7,477 nt of DNA from JBMNNS01 sp050942625 (lineage in GTDB: Bacteria; Bacillota; Dethiobacteria; DTU022; UBA8154). Each line of letters begins with the position of its first letter. Positions within the stretch are counted from its first letter, which is position 1. The DNA lies in NCBI GenBank assembly GCA_050942625.1, contig JBMNNS010000077.1, positions 1 through 7,477 of the forward strand, read 5' to 3'. Positions 1 to 5,510 of this stretch are shown here, piece by piece. Below the pieces are notes generated by a model. It searched no databases, was not told where the DNA came from, and worked only from the letters and a program-made list of their open reading frames with translations. Position numbers and translations under genes: made by a program.

Positions 1-73
1 GCCTTAAATGCTATGGAAATTAATATACCTAATACTAAGAAGCGGCAACCCCTTAAGAGCTACCGCTGTTATT

Positions 74-301
74 TTATTCTGAACTATAGGGCAGCAACGC
101 TATTTGTCTGGCCCTCTTTATTGCCGTGGTTAGCTGCCGCTGGTGTCTTGCACAATTACCAGAAATACGCCGGGGCAATATTTTGCCACGTTCAGTTATA
201 AACCGCCTTAATTTATCCCCCTGCTTGTAGTCAATATATTGGACCTTGTCGACGCAAAAGCTACAAATTTTTTTTCTTCCTTTACGTTTATCCCTACGCA
301 T
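74..301 (-). CDS. rpsR: 30S ribosomal protein bS18
   Basis: bS18 is a small basic protein of the 30S platform, where it pairs with bS6 and binds the central domain of 16S rRNA. The 75 residues match the family from end to end: a basic N-terminus, the core 'YIDYKQGDKLRRFITERGKI', then 'LPRRISGNCARHQRQLT' and 'AIKRARQIALLPY'. Cys13, Cys16, Cys50 and His53 form a CxxC...CxxH set, so this is probably the zinc-binding (C+) form, an inference from family knowledge. It is the last gene of rpsF-ssb-rpsR, 57 bases after ssb. The start is ATG at 301, supported by the conserved 'MRRD' opening. It has only a weak GGGAAG 7 bases upstream; the strong AGGAGGG lies about 35 bases upstream (336-342), which is odd. 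Identity is very secure. Confidence 0.97.
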   Translation of the reverse strand: MRRDKRKGRKKICSFCVDKVQYIDYKQGDKLRRFITERGKILPRRISGNCARHQRQLTTAIKRARQIALLPYSSE

Positions 302-358
302 ATAATAGCTTCCCAGAAGTTGGGGATGCTTTAAACCCTCCTTTCGGTTTCATTGTCT

Positions 359-766
359 TTAAAAAGGGACATCTTCGTCCCTGATAATCACATCTTCCCT
401 TGCAAAGGAATTTTCATTAGCTGTAGTGTCCCCACCCGTATCTCGACGGCTATCGAGGAAAACTACATTATTAGCAACAACTTCCGCCACATTGCGCCTT
501 ATACCTTCCCGATCTTCAAAAGAACGTATTTGCAGTCTACCCTCTACGGCGACCTTACTTCCTTTTGAAAGATAAGTTGAACAATTTTCGGCCAGCTTTC
601 TCCAGGTTACTATTCTGATAAAGTCGGCTTCTTTTTCACCTTTTTGATTGGTAAAAGGACGCTCTACCGCCAGGTTAAAGTTGGTTACAGCCGTACCTTC
701 AGTAGCAGTATATCTCAGTTCAGGCTCCTGGGCTAAACGGCCTATTAGTATTACCTTGTTCAACAC
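359..766 (-). CDS. ssb: Single-stranded DNA-binding protein
   Basis: SSB coats single-stranded DNA during replication, recombination and repair and recruits partner enzymes through its C-terminal tip. The 135-residue protein opens with the family signature 'MLNKVILIGRLAQEPELRYT'. It has the OB fold over about residues 1-105, including the 'FIRIVTWRKLAEN' strand with Trp55 in a position typical of DNA stacking. A short polar linker follows (about 107-125), then the acidic tip 'RDEDVPF', equivalent to the DDDIPF tail that binds partners. The start is GTG at 766, with AGGTGA 6 bases upstream at 773-778; ATG at 771 is out of frame and stops at once. It lies between rpsF and rpsR, as in the housekeeping ssb (SsbA) of Bacillus, so this is the main chromosomal SSB. 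The linker is short compared with many homologues. Confidence 0.97.
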   Translation of the reverse strand: MLNKVILIGRLAQEPELRYTATEGTAVTNFNLAVERPFTNQKGEKEADFIRIVTWRKLAENCSTYLSKGSKVAVEGRLQIRSFEDREGIRRNVAEVVANNVVFLDSRRDTGGDTTANENSFAREDVIIRDEDVPF

Positions 767-815
767 GTCATTTCACCTCATTTTACCAGTTTTCCTCAGT
801 TTAGTATTAAAGACA

Positions 816-1190
816 CTACTCTTTTTTATCATCTTGCAACTCATCATTTGTTTCGTCTATTTCCACTGTTTCTTTGACTTTTTTCTTCTCCACTTTATCC
901 TCGTTTTCTTCCATACGGAAAACTATATGTCGCAGGTATCCTTCATTTACTTTAAAAAAATGATCCAGTTCACCTACCATTTTTCTTTCGGCCTGAACAT
1001 TGATGAGGACATAAAAACCATCCCTGAAATCTTTAATTTCATAGGCAAGCCTCTTTTTACCTATTTTCTTCAGATTTATTATTTCCCCACCATTTTTAAC
1101 CATCAGGTTTTCAACTTTTTCAATTGCCTTTTCCAACTCCTCACCCTCCAGGGTGGGTTCGACTATGAACATAACCTCATACAAAGGCAT
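816..1190 (-). CDS. rpsF: 30S ribosomal protein bS6
   Basis: bS6 binds bS18 and sits on the 30S platform. The first 95 residues are the ferredoxin-like S6 domain: 'YEVMFIVEP' (strand 1), a helix at about 16-32, 'KKIGKKRLAYEIKDFRDGFYV' region strands at 41-61, and 'GYLRHIVFR' at 84-92. Residues 95-124 form a highly charged Lys/Glu/Asp tail, longer than in the shortest S6 proteins but common in Gram-positives. The open frame runs upstream to 1259, but the real start is ATG 1190: 'MPLYEVMFIVEP' is the conserved N-terminus, GGAGGTG lies at 1196-1202, and the 23 extra codons overlap a promoter and leader hairpin. It is the first gene of rpsF-ssb-rpsR. Its Shine-Dalgarno is part of a hairpin that probably mediates feedback by S6:S18. 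Confidence 0.96.
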   Translation of the reverse strand: MPLYEVMFIVEPTLEGEELEKAIEKVENLMVKNGGEIINLKKIGKKRLAYEIKDFRDGFYVLINVQAERKMVGELDHFFKVNEGYLRHIVFRMEENEDKVEKKKVKETVEIDETNDELQDDKKE

Positions 1191-1195
1191 ATTTT

Positions 1196-1230
1196 CACCT
1201 CCCTTCGGACTGGCGGCCCCCTTCCGGGAG
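1196..1230 (-). promoter_or_regulatory. rpsF leader hairpin, probable S6:S18 autoregulatory site
   Basis: Read on the minus strand, CTCCC (1230-1226) pairs with GGGAG (1203-1199), and GGA (1225-1223) pairs with TCC (1209-1207). This leaves a 3' bulge around CCGAA (1208-1204). The GGGAGG half is the rpsF Shine-Dalgarno, so the closed hairpin would hide it. Family knowledge: rpsF mRNA leaders in many bacteria carry a hairpin with a conserved CCG bulge that mimics the 16S rRNA site and is bound by the S6:S18 complex. Position and bulge sequence fit. The fold was drawn by hand. Confidence 0.75.
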
Positions 1231-1249
1231 CAGGGATTAATCAGCAGTA

Positions 1250-1278
1250 ATAATAACACATTGTCGGTAGCTGTGCAA
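1250..1278 (-). promoter_or_regulatory. Sigma-A type promoter of rpsF-ssb-rpsR
   Basis: On the minus strand TTGCAC (1278-1273) and TATTAT (1255-1250) are separated by exactly 17 bases. Each hexamer matches the consensus at five of six positions. Transcription would start near 1243, giving a leader of about 53 bases that holds the hairpin at 1196-1230. It lies about 70-95 bases after the end of ychF, so the ribosomal operon can be expressed apart from ychF. No clear terminator was seen between ychF and this promoter. Confidence 0.75.
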
Positions 1279-1346
1279 GAAATGAAAAACTTTGGCCCAT
1301 CTTTGGCTATGTCCCCTGGAGAATGATCAAACCTTAGAAAACAAAT

Positions 1347-2444
1347 CTAAACTTTAAAACGAAACAGAATTACATCACCATCAACTAGAACATAATCCTT
1401 TCCCTCTAATCTTAACAAACCGTTTTCTTTTGCTGCACTGAGAGAACCAACTTCTAATAATTTATCTACATGAATTACCTCTGCTGCAATAAAACCCCTT
1501 TCCATATCACTGTGGACCTTCCCGGCCCCTTCCTTGGCCTTTGTCCCTTTTTTTACAGCCCAGGCCCGGGCTTCTGTACCCTTAATTGTAAAAAAGGTTA
1601 TAAGATCAAGGCAACGATAGCCTGCTTGGACCACCCTTTTCAAACTTGTTTCCTTCAGACCGTACTCCTCTAAAAAGGACTTTTTATCTTCTTTCTCCAG
1701 ATCCACGAGCTCCGCTTCCAAAGTAGTACAAATACTGATAACGGGTGCCCCGGCTTCTTCCGCAAAGGTTTTAATCGTTTCAACCCTTTTTTCTTCGTCC
1801 ACCGCCAGTTCTTCTTCACCACAGTTCACCACGTATATTACAGGCTTTTGCGTTAAAAGTTGCCAGCTGTTGATAATATCCTCTTCCTCTCTTGTAACTG
1901 GCAAACTTCTAACCAGTTTTCCTGTGCCAAGGTATGCATACACCCTATTTAGAAGTTCTTTTTCATCTCTGGCATTCTTGTTTCCAGCTTTAATTTCACG
2001 TTCTATCTTTTCTAACCTTTTTTCTAAGGTTTTTTGATCAGCTAAGATCAATTCTAAATTAACAATATCAATATCCCTTAATGGTTCTGGTTCACCAGGA
2101 AGGTGTATTATTTCCGGCGATTTAAAACTTCTGACTACATGTATCAAAAGATCCATTTCCCTGATATGGGCTAAAAAACGGTTGCCTAACCCCTCGCCTT
2201 TGCTGGCGCCACCTATCAATCCTGCTATATCTACAATTGTAAGTGTTGCAGGGGTCACCTTTTCAGAAGAGGCTAATTCCGCTACCTTAAAAAGCCGTTC
2301 ATCCTCCACAGGGACTATTCCAAGGTTAGGTTCAATGGTTAGAAAGGGAAAATTTGCACATTCCACTGGCAAGTTGGAAAGAGCAGTGAACAAAGTTGAC
2401 TTGCCAACATTAGGTAACCCTACTAACCCACATTTAAAACCCAT
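1347..2444 (-). CDS. ychF: Ribosome-associated NTPase YchF (Obg-like, OLA1 family)
   Basis: YchF is a universally conserved P-loop NTPase of the TRAFAC/Obg group that binds ribosomes and, unlike most relatives, prefers ATP. At 365 residues it has the normal length. The P-loop is 'GLPNVGKST' (9-17) and the G3 motif is 'DIAGL' (73-77 region) followed by 'GASKGEGLGN'. His114 sits where the catalytic histidine of E. coli YchF lies. The usual NKxD motif is replaced by 'NCGE' (207-210), the NxxE form that explains loss of guanine specificity. An alpha-helical coiled segment spans about 130-165 and a C-terminal TGS domain about 281-364, ending 'GDVILFRFKV'. The ATG start has AGGAGG 11 bases upstream. 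It follows the DUF951 gene by 48 bases and is probably cotranscribed with it. The Bacillus counterpart is yyaF, in the same neighbourhood. Confidence 0.97.
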   Translation of the reverse strand: MGFKCGLVGLPNVGKSTLFTALSNLPVECANFPFLTIEPNLGIVPVEDERLFKVAELASSEKVTPATLTIVDIAGLIGGASKGEGLGNRFLAHIREMDLLIHVVRSFKSPEIIHLPGEPEPLRDIDIVNLELILADQKTLEKRLEKIEREIKAGNKNARDEKELLNRVYAYLGTGKLVRSLPVTREEEDIINSWQLLTQKPVIYVVNCGEEELAVDEEKRVETIKTFAEEAGAPVISICTTLEAELVDLEKEDKKSFLEEYGLKETSLKRVVQAGYRCLDLITFFTIKGTEARAWAVKKGTKAKEGAGKVHSDMERGFIAAEVIHVDKLLEVGSLSAAKENGLLRLEGKDYVLVDGDVILFRFKV

Positions 2445-2492
2445 AAAATTTATGTCCTCCTACCTTATACTCCATTTCAAAACAAGCCCTGA

Positions 2493-2678
2493 TTATTCCT
2501 TTGGCTCCGAAATAATTTCTTTTACTTTTCTTTCAAATTTACTCCGTGGCAAAAGAACACTTCGTCCGCATTTTATACATTTAATGCGGAAATCCATGCC
2601 CACTCTTAAAATCAACCAGGTATCATTTCCACAAGGATGGTTTTTTTTCATCCTAACGGACTGTCCTACCTTGTACAT
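2493..2678 (-). CDS. DUF951 family protein (YyzM-like), possible zinc ribbon
   Basis: This is a 61-residue member of the DUF951 family, found in Firmicutes next to ychF; the Bacillus counterpart is YyzM. No function is established. The recognisable pattern is 'VRMKKNHPCG' (8-17), 'RVGMDFRIKCIKCGR' (25-39) and 'LLPRSKFERKV' (42-52). His14, Cys16, Cys34 and Cys37 could bind a metal, which is inferred from spacing alone. The protein is basic and could contact nucleic acid, again only an inference. The ATG at 2678 has AGGAGT at 2688-2693, 9-10 bases upstream. It ends 48 bases before ychF, so the two probably form one transcript. Codon use and surroundings look native. The family call is secure, the role is unknown. 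Confidence 0.9.
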   Translation of the reverse strand: MYKVGQSVRMKKNHPCGNDTWLILRVGMDFRIKCIKCGRSVLLPRSKFERKVKEIISEPKE

Positions 2679-2805
2679 AACTTACTCACTCCTATGCCTG
2701 CAGAGATCAGAAAAACCATAACCAACCAATTATTTTTGTGGTTCGTTAAAAAAAGCTATATTAATATGTATAAGGAAAAATATTTTAGAAGGTTGTAGGG
2801 GCAAG

Positions 2806-2831
2806 GTTTAAACCCTGTTCGGGGTTTGAAC
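2806..2831. repeat. Inverted repeat, 10-bp stem with 6-base loop
   Basis: GTTTAAACCC (2806-2815) faces GGGTTTGAAC (2822-2831) across the loop TGTTCG. As RNA from the plus strand it gives ten pairs including one G-U; from the minus strand one position is an A-C mismatch. The following plus-strand bases are U-rich but broken up (TTAAATATCTTTCTTTAT), and no plus-strand gene ends here, so a terminator role has no client. The flank GTAGGGGCAAGG resembles intergenic palindrome borders seen in other Firmicutes, an impression only. Confidence 0.55.
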
Positions 2832-2844
2832 TTAAATATCTTTC

Positions 2845-2877
2845 TTTATAATAATAAGGCGGGAATACAACCCGCCT
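2845..2877 (-). terminator. Rho-independent terminator after adk
   Basis: On the minus strand AGGCGGG (2877-2871) and CCCGCCT (2863-2857) form a perfect 7-bp GC-rich stem with a 7-base loop, followed at once by TATTATTATAA, a U-rich run. It lies 93 bases after the adk stop. On the plus strand no U-run follows the stem, so it acts for adk. This makes adk a transcription unit separate from the DUF951 gene and ychF. Confidence 0.8.
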
Positions 2878-2970
2878 GGCATAGATTATTTTACTAAGGT
2901 TTTGGTTACTAATTTCTCTAAACAGGCAAAGATAGAACCCTACCACCAAAATAAAAGAAGATGTATGTTG

Positions 2971-3627
2971 TTATTGATTTGTGATTTTTTGTATCTCTTC
3001 AGCAATATCTGCAAAAACTTCATCTATAGAACGGGCACCATTCACGCCAACAAAAATACCTTGCCGTTCGTAATATTCGATCATTGGCATTGTTTGTTTC
3101 TTATAAATAGTAAGTCTTTCCTTTACGGTTTCAATAGTATCATCGCTTCGTTGATATAGTTCGCCACTGCAGTGGTCACAAATATTCCGTACCTTGGGGG
3201 GATTAAACTTCACATGGTAACTACTACCACAATTTCGGCATACCCTTCTTCCAGTTAAACGCTCAATAAGCTCTTCATCATCCACGTCGACATTGATTAC
3301 CGCATCAATTTTCATTTTTAGTTCTTCCAATACACCATCCAGTGCCTCAGCCTGTTCCTGCGTTCTGGGAAAACCGTCTAATAAAATTCCATTGGCACAG
3401 TCAGGTTCTGCTAACCTTTCCTTTACAATCCCTATAACTATTTCATCAGGAACCAGGGCTCCTTTATCCATATATTCTTTTGCCTTTTTCCCCATCAAGG
3501 TACCTTCCTTGACAGCGTTTCTAAACATATCACCGGTAGAAATATGTGTTAGGGAAAAATCCTTGACGAGTTTTTCCGCCTGTGTGCCTTTACCGGCACC
3601 TGGAGGTCCCATTAAGATTAAATTCAT
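2971..3627 (-). CDS. adk: Adenylate kinase, zinc-type long form
   Basis: The enzyme catalyses ATP + AMP = 2 ADP in the cytoplasm and balances adenylate energy charge. The 218 residues have the full long-form layout: P-loop 'GPPGAGKGT' (7-15), AMP-binding 'STGDMFR' (30-36), 'DGFPRT' (84-89), 'LTGRR' (124-128), the LID about 127-161, and 'RSDD' (160-163). Cys130, Cys133, Cys150 and Cys153 are the four-cysteine zinc site of Gram-positive adenylate kinases. ATG 3627 has AGGAGGG at 3637-3643, 9 bases upstream. The gene looks complete and functional. Its setting is odd: in Firmicutes adk normally sits between secY and map in the ribosomal protein operon, whereas here it stands alone between yyaC and the DUF951 gene with its own terminator. 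It may be a second copy or the relocated only copy; the window cannot say. Confidence 0.96.
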   Translation of the reverse strand: MNLILMGPPGAGKGTQAEKLVKDFSLTHISTGDMFRNAVKEGTLMGKKAKEYMDKGALVPDEIVIGIVKERLAEPDCANGILLDGFPRTQEQAEALDGVLEELKMKIDAVINVDVDDEELIERLTGRRVCRNCGSSYHVKFNPPKVRNICDHCSGELYQRSDDTIETVKERLTIYKKQTMPMIEYYERQGIFVGVNGARSIDEVFADIAEEIQKITNQ

Positions 3628-3726
3628 TCCAAAAATCCCTCCTAAATTATTTTTACTTACCCTTACTCTTTGGTTACAAAAAATTTAAATCACTGTCCAT
3701 CTTTCATCTTGACTACCTACATTACC

Positions 3727-3732
3727 ATTATA
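3727..3732 (-). promoter_or_regulatory. Possible -10 element for adk
   Basis: A perfect TATAAT on the minus strand lies 99 bases upstream of the adk start, in the divergent adk/yyaC spacer. No -35 hexamer close to TTGACA is found 16-18 bases further upstream (the region reads CTATAA or ACTATA), and the DNA is very AT-rich, so chance is a real alternative. Confidence 0.35.
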
Positions 3733-3798
3733 AAAAAATTATGTATTTTTATAGTATTATGTTCTCCGCCCATATTTAAAATCCTTCCTGGAAGCAAG

Positions 3799-3828
3799 AC
3801 ATATTTTTTCAACTGTTGGGACAAACTA
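3799..3828 (+). promoter_or_regulatory. Candidate forespore promoter (sigma-F/G type) for yyaC
   Basis: ACATA (3799-3803), a 15-base spacer, then GGACAAACT (3819-3827). The second element matches the sigma-F -10 pattern GGnnAnAHT at every fixed position; the first differs from GYATA/GHATR only at its first base. The predicted start near 3834 is about 30 bases before the yyaC ATG, which has AAGGAG at 3853-3858. Bacillus yyaC is expressed in the forespore, which supports the reading. Confidence 0.55.
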
Positions 3829-3864
3829 TATTTAACCTATTAAAAAACTATTAAGGAGTTTTTT

Positions 3865-4482
3865 ATGGCACTTGCCCCCCAGAAACCAAAACTCAAACAA
3901 GTATTTACTATTGATGCCCGAGAAATGCAAAAAACTTTTCAATTTGTTACTATTTTGCAGACCCTGCTTGAAAAGATCAGGGAGGGGCACAACCAGCTTG
4001 TTATACTTTGTATTGGCAGTGATCGCTCCACAGGTGATGCCCTGGGACCGCTAGTCGGTAGCTATCTAATAAAGTTAGGCACAAAAAATGCGATTATTAG
4101 AGGAACGCTTTTCGAACCAGTACATGCCTTGAATCTTCAACAAAACTTAGATGACATTACTAAAAAATATGACTCTCCAGCTATCCTTGCAATAGATGCC
4201 TCCCTTGGTAAGGAAAAAGAAATTGGTTTTCTTAAAATTGGAAAAGGTGCTCTGTATCCTGGTGCAGCAATTCAAAAAAAACTTCCCCCAGTTGGTGATA
4301 TATTTATTACCGGAATAGTAAACATAGGTGGTTTCATGGAATTTATGGTCCTGCAAAGTACTCGCCTCAGTGTTGTTTTACCCCTTGCCCATTTTATTGC
4401 CTGGGGAATATTTAAAACATTATCACAAGTTAAATGGCCTTCAGATGATTATTTAATGAATAAACATCATAAGCGATGTTAG
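3865..4482 (+). CDS. yyaC: Sporulation protein YyaC (DUF1256, GPR-like fold)
   Basis: YyaC belongs to a sporulation family related to GPR, the germination protease that degrades small acid-soluble spore proteins. The 205-residue protein has the family motifs: 'CIGSDRSTGDALGPLVG' (49-65), 'GTLFEPVHALNL' (80-91), 'AIDASLG' (109-115) and 'KKLPPVGDIFITG' (138-150). Asp58 and Asp111 sit in contexts like the two catalytic aspartates of GPR ('TPDALGP' and 'IDAL'), so a protease-like site is plausible; this is my inference and no substrate is established. ATG 3865 has AAGGAG 6 bases upstream. It is the only plus-strand gene, divergent from adk and convergent with the DUF554 gene, with a candidate forespore promoter. 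There is no signal peptide; it is expected in the cytoplasm of the developing spore. The C-terminus (190-205) is polar and probably variable. Confidence 0.9.
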   Translation: MALAPQKPKLKQVFTIDAREMQKTFQFVTILQTLLEKIREGHNQLVILCIGSDRSTGDALGPLVGSYLIKLGTKNAIIRGTLFEPVHALNLQQNLDDITKKYDSPAILAIDASLGKEKEIGFLKIGKGALYPGAAIQKKLPPVGDIFITGIVNIGGFMEFMVLQSTRLSVVLPLAHFIAWGIFKTLSQVKWPSDDYLMNKHHKRC

Positions 4483-4555
4483 TGTAAATTTATTGTAGGT
4501 TTTTGAGGAATTATCTCTGAAAAAAGAGAATGAGGAACCTCCATATATTTACTAC

Positions 4556-4615
4556 TTACGTTTGTTATAGTTACTTATCATAATTATTTATTGTAATCAT
4601 TTACTGTAAACGTAA
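4556..4615. repeat. AT-rich inverted repeat with perfect 8-bp ends
   Basis: TTACGTTT (4556-4563) and AAACGTAA (4608-4615) are perfect inverted copies separated by 44 bases. The interior is almost only A and T and keeps scattered complementarity, so a long imperfect hairpin is possible. The right arm abuts the left arm of the next inverted repeat, sharing A4615. Confidence 0.5.
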
Positions 4616-4676
4616 CCGTTTGTGAGAAAAGCCGAGGACCGGGCTATAAAAGGGGATAAGCTCTATAGCAAACGGT
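4615..4676. repeat. Inverted repeat with nested stem, possible structured RNA
   Basis: ACCGTTTG (4615-4622) and CAAACGGT (4669-4676) are perfect 8-base inverted copies. Inside, GCTATA (4643-4648) pairs with TATAGC (4664-4669) and would stack on the outer stem, leaving a purine-rich internal loop (TGAGAAAAGCCGAGGACCGG). AGCC/GGCT (4630-4633, 4642-4645) is a competing pairing. I compared it from memory with c-di-GMP, c-di-AMP, THF and other riboswitch cores and found no match. Nothing downstream on the plus strand would be controlled by it in cis. Confidence 0.4.
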
Positions 4677-4767
4677 GAATCAATTAGTGAACTTTATCTA
4701 TCCATGTAAAAGCCGGCTCCCGTAATCAATAATGAATTAAAACAAGCAGTTCAAAAGGCTGAATAAA

Positions 4768-4798
4768 TGTAGGAGCAGGTGACCTTTTTACCCCTACA
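4768..4798 (-). terminator. Weak hairpin at the 3' end of the DUF554 gene
   Basis: On the minus strand TGTAGG (4798-4793) pairs with CCTACA (4773-4768); an inner AGGT/ACCT pair lies in the loop. The DUF554 stop codon is inside the left arm. It is followed by TTTATTC, a poor U-run, so termination is possible but weak. The hairpin could also serve transcripts arriving from yyaC. Confidence 0.35.
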
Positions 4799-5486
4799 GG
4801 ATTAATAACACTAAAATAATGTTTAGGGGAATTGCTGGTAACAAATTAGCGACCGGTATTTTTATTAATTTTAAAATATTAAGGCCGATTGTTATTATTA
4901 ATACTCCGCCTACTGCTGTCATTTCACTGGTAACCCCTGCAGTTAAATAAGGCGCAATATTCTGGGCCAGAAAAACAAGGCTTCCTTGATATAATAAAAT
5001 AGAAAATGAGGATAAAATTATTCCAATGCCCATTGTAGCCGCAAAAGCTACTGCTGTAACACCATCCAACAATGCTTTTGTAAATAATATTGAATGTTTA
5101 CCTGTCAAAGCACTTTCTAAAGAACCCATAATAGCCATGGCTCCTACACCATATAAAAGGGTAGCAAAAACAAAAGCATTTGCTAAATTACCTTTCTTAT
5201 TTTTAAACCTTTTTTCAACAGCTTGCCCCCATCTCAATAAATTGCCTTCTATATTCAATATTTCTCCCACTATTCCTCCAAGGACAAGACTTATCGTGAG
5301 TATAATTGTATTTTGTGTTTCAAGGGCCATTTGCAACCCTATTAACGTAACTACTAGGCCAAGTGTGGACATTGTTGTTTTTTCTATTTTCGGGGAAATA
5401 CGCTCTCCTAATAAAAAACCTATCAATCCTCCCAGACTGATAGCTAACACATTGACGATAACCCCAAAATAATTATCTATTAACAT
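4794..5486 (-). CDS. DUF554 family membrane protein (YqgA/YdfK-like)
   Basis: This is a 230-residue polytopic membrane protein of the DUF554 family (E. coli YqgA, B. subtilis YdfK). The family has no firmly established function; a transport role is often assumed. Hydrophobic segments are visible at about 5-27, 40-56, 60-76, 104-122, 140-158, 160-178, 190-207 and 214-230. Typical family stretches are 'NVLAISLGGLIG' (12-23), 'GIVGEILNIE' (71-80), 'LLYGVGAMAIMGSLE' (110-124), 'LLDGVTAVAFAATMGIGI' (139-156) and 'VGGVLIITIGLNIL' (192-205). A positively charged loop (85-99) divides the protein. ATG 5486 has GGAG 7 bases upstream. It starts 40 bases after parB with only parS between and no terminator, so it is likely read through from parAB. 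It probably has no direct part in segregation. Confidence 0.9.
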   Translation of the reverse strand: MLIDNYFGVIVNVLAISLGGLIGFLLGERISPKIEKTTMSTLGLVVTLIGLQMALETQNTIILTISLVLGGIVGEILNIEGNLLRWGQAVEKRFKNKKGNLANAFVFATLLYGVGAMAIMGSLESALTGKHSILFTKALLDGVTAVAFAATMGIGIILSSFSILLYQGSLVFLAQNIAPYLTAGVTSEMTAVGGVLIITIGLNILKLIKIPVANLLPAIPLNIILVLLIL

Positions 5487-5510
5487 GTGATATCTCCAAT
5501 AATTATAATA

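Larger units (their letters stand above)
2679..2970. other. Intergenic region between adk and the DUF951 gene
   Basis: These 292 bases hold no supportable gene. They contain the adk terminator (2845-2877), a second hairpin (2806-2831) and the upstream region of the DUF951 gene, which must contain its promoter. A weak minus-strand candidate is TTGCCC (2803-2798), 16 bases, TATTTT. The match is poor and the leader would be about 95 bases, so I do not assign it. Confidence 0.5.
4483..4793. other. 311-base gap between convergent yyaC and DUF554 genes
   Basis: There is no supportable gene. From left to right: an A/G-rich stretch with TCTCT/AGAGA (4514-4528) inside a larger AGGTT/AACCT pair (about 4497-4540); an AT-rich inverted repeat (4556-4615); a second inverted repeat with nested stems (4615-4676); and a hairpin over the end of the DUF554 gene (4768-4798). 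Two short plus-strand stretches look faintly coding but lie in different frames and stop at once: 18 codons from GTG 4622, and 18 codons ending at TAA 4764-4766 ('KPAPVINNELKQAVQKAE'). They could be remnants of a decayed gene or chance. No classical yyaC terminator was found. Confidence 0.5.

Noticed and set aside
1..73. Weak inverted repeat AGCGG...CCGCT after rpsR
   Set aside because: Five base pairs with a large loop and no U-run; not enough for a terminator call.
648..1250. 200-codon open frame on the plus strand across the ssb start and rpsF
   Set aside because: Antisense to well-recognised ssb and rpsF; Phe/Leu-rich composition typical of a reverse-complement shadow; no ribosome binding site.
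1191..1259. N-terminal extension of rpsF starting 'MLLLLLINPC'
   Set aside because: It would overlap the promoter and leader hairpin; the conserved S6 N-terminus and the SD both point to ATG 1190.
2182..2721. 179-codon plus-strand frame antisense to ychF and the DUF951 gene
   Set aside because: Shadow of the true minus-strand genes, with no family resemblance.
2800..2835. tRNA-like T-arm (GTTCAAACCCC on the minus strand)
   Set aside because: No acceptor stem, anticodon arm or D-arm at the required distances; it is one side of the hairpin at 2806-2831.
4479..4544. 21-codon minus-strand frame 'MEVPHSLFSEIIPQKPTINL...' overlapping the yyaC stop
   Set aside because: No ribosome binding site before ATG 4544 and no known family. 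The only GGAGG lies inside the frame. Kept as a low-priority curiosity.
4615..4690. Riboswitch, considered for the nested inverted repeat
   Set aside because: Conserved cores of the classes I can recall are absent, and no co-directional gene follows.
5026..5472. 148-codon plus-strand frame antisense to the DUF554 gene
   Set aside because: Mirror of a hydrophobic membrane protein; no recognisable domain or start signal.
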